64,000 nt of DNA from assembly GCF_001654865.1 (NCBI RefSeq), contig NZ_LXEO01000066.1, forward strand, positions 1-64,000, given 5' to 3'. Under the pieces are notes generated by a model. That model did not search any database. It was not told the DNA's origin and was given only the letters and a program-made list of their open reading frames with translations. The position numbers and the translations under genes were made by a program. The stretch comes from Buttiauxella noackiae ATCC 51607 (GTDB lineage Bacteria > Pseudomonadota > Gammaproteobacteria > Enterobacterales > Enterobacteriaceae). Of this stretch, positions 59,488 to 64,000 are shown piece after piece. Positions within the stretch are counted from its first letter, which is position 1. Every line of letters begins with the position of its first letter.

Positions 59488-61077
59488 TTAGTTATTCGCG
59501 TTTGAACCTTGTTCGATCATTGCCGCGGCATCGGAAACGGTGAATGAACCTGGTTTCTGACGAGGTGGGTAATCTTTAAAGGTTGCCAGCATCTCTTTCA
59601 CGTATTTCTGCGCGCCGCCCATCAGGAACATGCGGTCGTAGAACCAGCTCTGGTAACCCATACCGTCGGAAGCTTTCTCCAGCGGATCAACTTCCAGATC
59701 GAAGATCATTGGCGCACGCAGTTTGGTGAACGGATAACGCCACAGATCCAGACCCGTGTGTTCCTGAATCATGAAGTGCGCTTTCCATCGGCCGTAGCGG
59801 ATTGCCAGTAAGTCGCCGTCATCGCTCCAGTAGAAGAACTCTTTACGCGGGTCTTCGCCTTTGCCTTGCAGGAAGTCGAGTTGGTTATAGCCATCAAGAT
59901 GGACTTTGTAGGTGATTGATGGGGTTTTGTAGCCCTTCAGCAATTGCTCTTTGATATCCGGAACACCCGCTGCGGCAACCAGCGTTGGGAACCAGTCGTT
60001 ACTGCCAAAGATGTCGTTTACCAGACTGCCCGGTTTGATATGGCCTGGCCATTTGATCATGGCAGGGACGCGGAAACCGCCTTCCCAGCCGGTGTTTTTC
60101 TCACCACGGAACGGAGTGATACCCGCATCAGGCCAGGTTGCCGTCATCGGGCCGTTATCGGTGGTGTAGAGAACGATAGTGTTATCTTCGATGCCCAAAT
60201 CTTTAATCTTTTGCAGCACCTCACCGACCATTTTGTCATGCTCTACCATGCCGTCAGCGTAAGTCCCAAGACCTGTCGCGCCAATGCTGGCATCTTTGAG
60301 GTGAGTTTTGTTATGCATACGTGTGGTGTTAAACCACGTGAAGAACGGCTTACCAGCTTTGGTCTGACGTTCCATGAAGTCGTTGTTTGCGGCGAGTGTT
60401 TCTTCGTCAACGGTGCCCATACGTTTAACCGTCAGTGGGCCGGTATCTTCAATTTTGCCGTCGGCCGAGCTTTTAATGACGCCACGTGGGCCAAATTCTT
60501 TACGGAATTCAGGATCTTTCGGGTAATCCGGATTTTCTGGTTCTTCTTCGGCATTCAGGTGGTAGAGGTTGCCGAGAAATTCATCGAAACCGTGTGCGGT
60601 TGGCAGGAATTCGTCGCGGTCACCGAGGTGGTTTTTACCAAACTGACCGGTAGCATATCCGAGCTGTTTAAGGATGTTGGCGATGGTGGGATCTTCTTTG
60701 CTCAGGCCTTGTGGTGCACCTGGCATACCGACTTTACTCATCCCGGTACGGAATGGCATTTGCCCGGTAATGAACGAAGAACGCCCAGCCGTTGAGCTTT
60801 GTTCTGCATAGTAGGAGGTGAATTTGGCGCCTTCATTGGCAATACTGTCGATGTTCGGTGTTTTGTAACCCATCATGCCCTGGTTATAAGAACTGATATT
60901 CCAGTAACCAATATCATCACCGAAAATAACCACGATGTTGGGTTTTGAAGCGTCTTGTTTCGGTGCGTTTTCGGGTGAGGCTGTGGCGGGAGTGGCTTCA
61001 ACAGCGGACACGGCGCCAGACATTAATGTAAGCATGCTGGCTATCATTGTCCTTTTAAAAGGGACGTTATTAAGCAT
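59488..61077 (-). CDS. Serine-type periplasmic arylsulfatase
   Basis: A 529-residue exported sulfatase of the alkaline-phosphatase superfamily that hydrolyses sulfate esters for sulfur supply. The signal peptide covers about 1-25 ('MIASMLTLMSGAVSA'). Metal ligands begin with 'VVIFGDDIGYWN' (D54, D55). The modified residue is Ser95 in 'EQSSTAGRSSF' (S-x-A-x-R), so it is a Ser-type enzyme like Klebsiella AtsA. Later blocks include 'NTIVLYTTDNGPMTATWPDAGITPFRGEKNTGWEGGFRVP', with catalytic Asp/Asn, His/Lys and Arg. The start at 61077 is chosen because GGAG lies eight bases upstream; the ATG at 61095 has no ribosome site. It leads the operon that continues with its maturase and the MoxR/Bat genes. 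Confidence 0.92.
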   Translation of the reverse strand: MLNNVPFKRTMIASMLTLMSGAVSAVEATPATASPENAPKQDASKPNIVVIFGDDIGYWNISSYNQGMMGYKTPNIDSIANEGAKFTSYYAEQSSTAGRSSFITGQMPFRTGMSKVGMPGAPQGLSKEDPTIANILKQLGYATGQFGKNHLGDRDEFLPTAHGFDEFLGNLYHLNAEEEPENPDYPKDPEFRKEFGPRGVIKSSADGKIEDTGPLTVKRMGTVDEETLAANNDFMERQTKAGKPFFTWFNTTRMHNKTHLKDASIGATGLGTYADGMVEHDKMVGEVLQKIKDLGIEDNTIVLYTTDNGPMTATWPDAGITPFRGEKNTGWEGGFRVPAMIKWPGHIKPGSLVNDIFGSNDWFPTLVAAAGVPDIKEQLLKGYKTPSITYKVHLDGYNQLDFLQGKGEDPRKEFFYWSDDGDLLAIRYGRWKAHFMIQEHTGLDLWRYPFTKLRAPMIFDLEVDPLEKASDGMGYQSWFYDRMFLMGGAQKYVKEMLATFKDYPPRQKPGSFTVSDAAAMIEQGSNANN

Positions 61078-61541
61078 CTTTGGGACTCCGTTCATTTAGG
61101 GACTAAATGAGTATAGTCAAGACGAGAAATTCGTTATTACATTTAGACTTGTTTAGAAGAGAAACTATTAATCTTGAAAAGAAAGTTTGGGTAAATGCAC
61201 GGAAATACCGAGTCGTTAATCTGCTGGTATCAATTTCAAAAGAAAGCGTGAATATTTAAATCCATATAAATTGAGTGGTTGATTGATTATTAGAAAGATT
61301 AACTATCATTAACAACTACCAGTAAATTGACCGGTTATCGTCGTCGGGTAACCACCCCGCATAATCGTACCATTCACATTTAAAGACCTTCCGACAGACT
61401 CATCCTGTAAACGAAGATGCACCGGGAATAGAAAAATGGTCATCGACTTTGGCGGCGGCCTTATCAAAACAGGCTGTATAGAAAGTTCCAGCTACACTGA
61501 ACTGTAAATTTATCTTAGTTCATCTTTCTGTAAGGGATAAC
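61078..61541. other. Divergent intergenic region upstream of the sulfatase
   Basis: 464 bases with no convincing gene. It is AT-rich in the left half, where the sulfatase promoter should lie. A small stem GGTTA/TAACC is near 61331-61353. A short open stretch from 61437 has no ribosome site and is rejected. Cys/Cbl-type control would be expected for a sulfatase but no site was identified. Confidence 0.4.
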
Positions 61542-62389
61542 ATGGCGTTAACGCGCAACGAACGCTATCCAACACTTCCATATTACGACGAAAGACATTT
61601 CAAAGATCTGCACGCGATAGCCAGTGTTGAGCCTGTCAGGGAACAGGACAAAATCATGATGGGGATGCTTTCTTCATTGGGCATTCATAAAGGCGAGCCA
61701 TTTAATCCCGATGAGAAGACCACAAAAGCATTACGCCAGGCGGCCATTGATGCCTGGTTTTATCTGCAAAACTGGTTCGATAATATCCCTGCAGAGAAGC
61801 TTTACTGGCCGGAAAGGCATTGCGCCAAAGGTGATGATTGATGGCGTGAAACGCGGCCTGGAGGATGCACCAAATGTCGCAGCGTCTACATTAACCAGTA
61901 CCTCCGAAGACCGGAATGGCTGGAGTTACGTGCGAGGGCTAGATTCCTTCGGCTATAACTACCCACTGCCTGCGTTAGTTTCCGGGCCATATCTCGGTGG
62001 GCAGGGTGAGAAAGAGGCCATCTATCCAATCCGCTATAACGACAGCGAGAACCAGCCGCTGACCGGCGCTAATGATTACATCATCAAGCTGCCGAGCGAG
62101 CCTCCGGTGAACGCGTTCTGGTCAATCACCATGTACGATGCCAAAACCAAAATGCTGGTTAACAATGAGCTCAATCGCTACAAAGTGGGCACCGACACGG
62201 AAGGCCTGGTCAAGGGTCCTGATGGCAGTATTACTGTTTCACTCAGCCATAAAAAAACCTACCGACCCGAACGTAAACTGGTTACCTGCACCTGAGGGCA
62301 ACTTCTATCTACTGTTCCGTATGTATCAACCTCAGGATGCCGTCATGAATAATGAATGGAAACTGCCGCAGGTGACAAAAAGTCAATGA
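61542..62389 (+). pseudogene. Decayed DUF1254/DUF1214-family gene with two frameshifts
   Basis: Three overlapping frames together spell the middle and C-terminal (DUF1214) part of a DUF1254/DUF1214 protein: 'RNERYPTLPYYDERHFKDLHAIASVEPV' in frame one (61542-61841), 'GWSYVRGLDSFGYNYPLPALVSGPYLGG' and 'DYIIKLPSEPPVNAFWSITMYDAKTKML' in frame two (to 62295), and 'WLPAPEGNFYLLFRMYQPQDAVMNNEWKLP' in frame three (to 62389). The first shift is at about 61815-61840. The second is best explained by one extra A in the A7 run at 62251-62257. The N-terminal DUF1254 domain is also missing. It should have no function; sequencing error is possible for the homopolymer shift but not for the missing N-terminus. 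Confidence 0.85.
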
Positions 62390-62447
62390 TTGTTGGCCCT
62401 GATTCCCTGTAAATCCCCTCGGGGGAGGAATGAGTGAGCTGCTGCGT

Positions 62448-62492
62448 AAGGGTCCGTAATACATGTAATTATGGACCCTTTGGCTTGTTTTT
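62448..62492 (+). terminator. Terminator after the DUF1254/DUF1214 pseudogene
   Basis: AAGGGTCC (62448-62455) pairs with GGACCCTT (62473-62480), with extra pairing inside the loop (TAAT/ATTA), and is followed by TGGCTTG and a run of five T at 62488-62492. Confidence 0.8.
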
Positions 62493-62505
62493 ACCGGGTA
62501 AGAAA

Positions 62506-62573
62506 AGTCCGCTTTTGGCACGAGGCGGACAGCCAACCGAGCCGTAGGTCTGCTTTGAGCGAGAAGCGGACAT
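62506..62573. repeat. Two GTCCGCT/AGCGGAC hairpin repeats
   Basis: AGTCCGC...GCGGACA at 62506-62531 and GGTCTGC...AGCGGACAT at 62547-62573 are two copies of a short palindromic repeat. A third diverged copy is at 40141-40167. All lie in non-coding DNA, and the function is unknown. Confidence 0.55.
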
Positions 62574-62741
62574 AAAAGATTTGGCTTATGTTGCTGACTT
62601 TACTGGCAGTATTTTGACCCGATATGCGTGAAACTTGGCCTTTAGGACACTGTTGAGTTACCCGATAATCACTACAATTAGTTATCGGGCCATGGTAGCC
62701 GTGGTTCTTACCAAATTAAATAGCGTTCGGGAGAACACAAA

Positions 62742-63518
62742 ATGAAAATTACTCAGATCCGTAATGCGACCCAAATCCTCGAATATGCAGGCAAGAAGTT
62801 TCTTATCGATCCCATGCTTTCTGATAAAGATGCATGGGATGGTTTTGAGGGAACGGCTCGCTCAGAAATTCGTAATCCTATGGTGGAATTGCCTCTGGAT
62901 ATAAGCTTACTGCTTGATGTGGACGCAATCATTATTACCCATACTCATCCGGATCACTGGGATCTGGCCGCTGCAGATATTGTGCCGAAGGATATGTTGA
63001 TTTACGTCCAGAATGAGAACGATGAAACACAGCTGTGTGCTCAGGGTTTTACGAATCTGGTTACTCTGACCGAAACCAGCCGCTTTGAAGATATTGAACT
63101 CATTAAGACAGCATGCCAGCATGGTTCAGATGAAGCCTATACCAACCCGCAGATGGCCGAAATTCTTGGCGATGCCTGTGGTGTGGTGTTCCGTCATCCA
63201 GCAGAAAAAACCGTATATCTTGTGGGTGACTCTATCTGGGTGAAAGTCATTGAACAAAACATGCGCAAATATATGCCGGGGGTGTTGATTATGAATACCG
63301 GTTGGGCTCATGTTCTGGGCTTTGGCGCAATCATCTTTGGTAAAGAAGATATTTTGAAGGCTCACTTTGTATTGCCTGAAGCCCAAATAGTTGCCACCCA
63401 CATGGAAGCTGTAAACCACTGTCTGGTCACACGACAGGAAGTTCTGGATTATGCGTACGCTAACCATATTCAGAGCTACGTTTCAGCGCCTGCTGACGGC
63501 GAAGCTGTCACGTTCTGA
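62742..63518 (+). CDS. Metallo-beta-lactamase-fold hydrolase (UlaG/YtkL-like)
   Basis: A 258-residue cytosolic metallohydrolase. The zinc motif H67-T-H69-P-D71-H72 is intact in 'IIITHTHPDHWDLAA', preceded by the family start 'MKITQIRNATQILEYAGKKFLIDPMLSD'. Further ligands are probable in 'VYLVGDSIW' (Asp) and 'IVATHMEAVNH' (His). The substrate cannot be inferred; relatives act on lactones, phosphodiesters or lipids. The ATG follows GGGAG. The gene lies 31 bases before a GlxA-type regulator start on the same strand, so the two may be an operon. Confidence 0.87.
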   Translation: MKITQIRNATQILEYAGKKFLIDPMLSDKDAWDGFEGTARSEIRNPMVELPLDISLLLDVDAIIITHTHPDHWDLAAADIVPKDMLIYVQNENDETQLCAQGFTNLVTLTETSRFEDIELIKTACQHGSDEAYTNPQMAEILGDACGVVFRHPAEKTVYLVGDSIWVKVIEQNMRKYMPGVLIMNTGWAHVLGFGAIIFGKEDILKAHFVLPEAQIVATHMEAVNHCLVTRQEVLDYAYANHIQSYVSAPADGEAVTF

Positions 63519-63549
63519 CACCAACCGATCCTCAGGGAGTACAATATCT

Positions 63550-64000
63550 GTGATCACAGTTGCCATTCTTGTTACCCAGGGCTTCAGCACTTATCACGTA
63601 TCAGTTCCGCTGATTCTTTTTGGTGAGACCGTCACAGACCAACAGCTTTTTGCCCGCCTGATATGCGCTGAAAAACCAGGTCTCGTCTGGTCTGAGGAAG
63701 GAACGGCAATACAGGCCGATCATGGTCTGGAGGTGCTAGCGCAGGCTGATATCGTCATTGTGCCCTTCTGGGGAGATGTGCGGAAACGACCATCCAGTCC
63801 TCTGCTTGACGCTCTGGTTAAAGCACGCGAAGCGGGAGTCCAGATTGTGGGATTGTGCCTGGGCACTTTCGTATTGGCTTATGCAGGCTTGCTGGATGGG
63901 CATATGGCAGCAACGCACTGGGAATATGAGGATGATTTTCGGGAGCTGTTTCCATCAGTTCATTTAAATCTTAATGAACTCTATGTTGATGACAGTGGAC
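63550..64000 (+). CDS. GlxA-type (DJ-1/PfpI plus AraC) transcriptional regulator, N-terminal part
   Basis: The frame runs off the window edge, so only 150 residues are seen. It starts with GTG at 63550 behind AGGGAG. The sequence begins 'MITVAILVTQGFSTYHVSVPLILFGE' and continues with 'ADIVIVPFWGDV' and the nucleophile-elbow-like 'GVQIVGLCLGTFVLAYAGLLDGHMAATHW', in which Cys and the following 'ATHW' match the DJ-1/PfpI domain of GlxA/FtrA regulators. The AraC HTH expected at the C-terminus lies beyond the window. It is probably co-transcribed with, or regulates, the MBL hydrolase just upstream. Confidence 0.83.
   Translation, partial: MITVAILVTQGFSTYHVSVPLILFGETVTDQQLFARLICAEKPGLVWSEEGTAIQADHGLEVLAQADIVIVPFWGDVRKRPSSPLLDALVKAREAGVQIVGLCLGTFVLAYAGLLDGHMAATHWEYEDDFRELFPSVHLNLNELYVDDSG

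Noticed and set aside
59944-60795. A 283-codon plus-strand frame antisense to the sulfatase
   Set aside because: The sulfatase on the other strand has complete family motifs; the antisense frame has no recognisable domain.

Overview
The window is chromosomal DNA of a member of the Enterobacteriaceae. It carries glgS, tauABCD, nepI, a pgtCBA-type phosphoglycerate sensing locus and the 3' half of the enterobacterial minor isoleucine tRNA (anticodon CAU). The genus cannot be fixed from sequence alone; the gene set fits the Enterobacter/Lelliottia/Kluyvera/Buttiauxella part of the family. Coding density is high. Most of the window is moderate GC, but roughly 24-33 kb is clearly AT-richer, consistent with acquired DNA.

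Layout. 0-14 kb is mostly ordinary metabolic backbone: a VOC-fold protein, a hexapeptide acyltransferase, glgS, the taurine operon tauABCD, the purine nucleoside exporter nepI, the pgtA-pgtB-pgtC signalling operon with a divergent organophosphate-type MFS transporter, and a DUF2461 gene. 14-26 kb is a surface-adhesion cluster on the minus strand: a winged-helix regulator, a TPR-like exported protein, a 2162-residue trimeric autotransporter adhesin, a BamE/OmpA-domain lipoprotein resembling TpgA, an uncharacterised exported protein and a LuxR-type regulator. A LysR-type gene lies beside it on the other strand.

At 26.4 kb a 47-base 3' fragment of tRNA-Ile2, with its native terminator to the left, marks the left end of an integrated P4/CP4-57-like satellite element. 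Its core is a tyrosine integrase, a Fic protein with a small convergent partner, an orphan gene, an AlpA-type regulator, a DUF3987 protein and a YagK/YfjJ-type replication protein. An orphan gene on the minus strand follows. Then comes a three-gene operon (TerB-domain protein, BrxD-like ATPase, Lhr-like DEAD/DEAH helicase) matching the Shango anti-phage defence system, and a 42-codon Lys/Pro-rich gene facing it. No intact tRNA-Ile2 is visible to the right, so the right end of the element is not resolved.

From 40 kb the window holds a 3168-residue classical autotransporter, a FadL-family outer-membrane protein, and a tightly coupled nine-gene minus-strand unit: serine-type sulfatase, anaerobic sulfatase-maturating radical SAM enzyme, MoxR ATPase, DUF58, DUF4381, two VWA proteins (the second with TPRs and a degenerate metal site), BatD and an exported HAD hydrolase. 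Seven of the eight junctions abut or overlap by 1-8 bases, which suggests a MoxR/Bat chaperone-like envelope complex working with the sulfatase or the HAD enzyme. The right end has a decayed DUF1254/DUF1214 pseudogene, an MBL-fold hydrolase and the start of a GlxA-type regulator cut by the window edge.

The observations most worth following are the Shango locus on a satellite element with its small convergent gene, the sulfatase-MoxR-Bat operon, the TpgA-like adhesin cluster with two unexplained partners, and several candidate operators and RNA switches.
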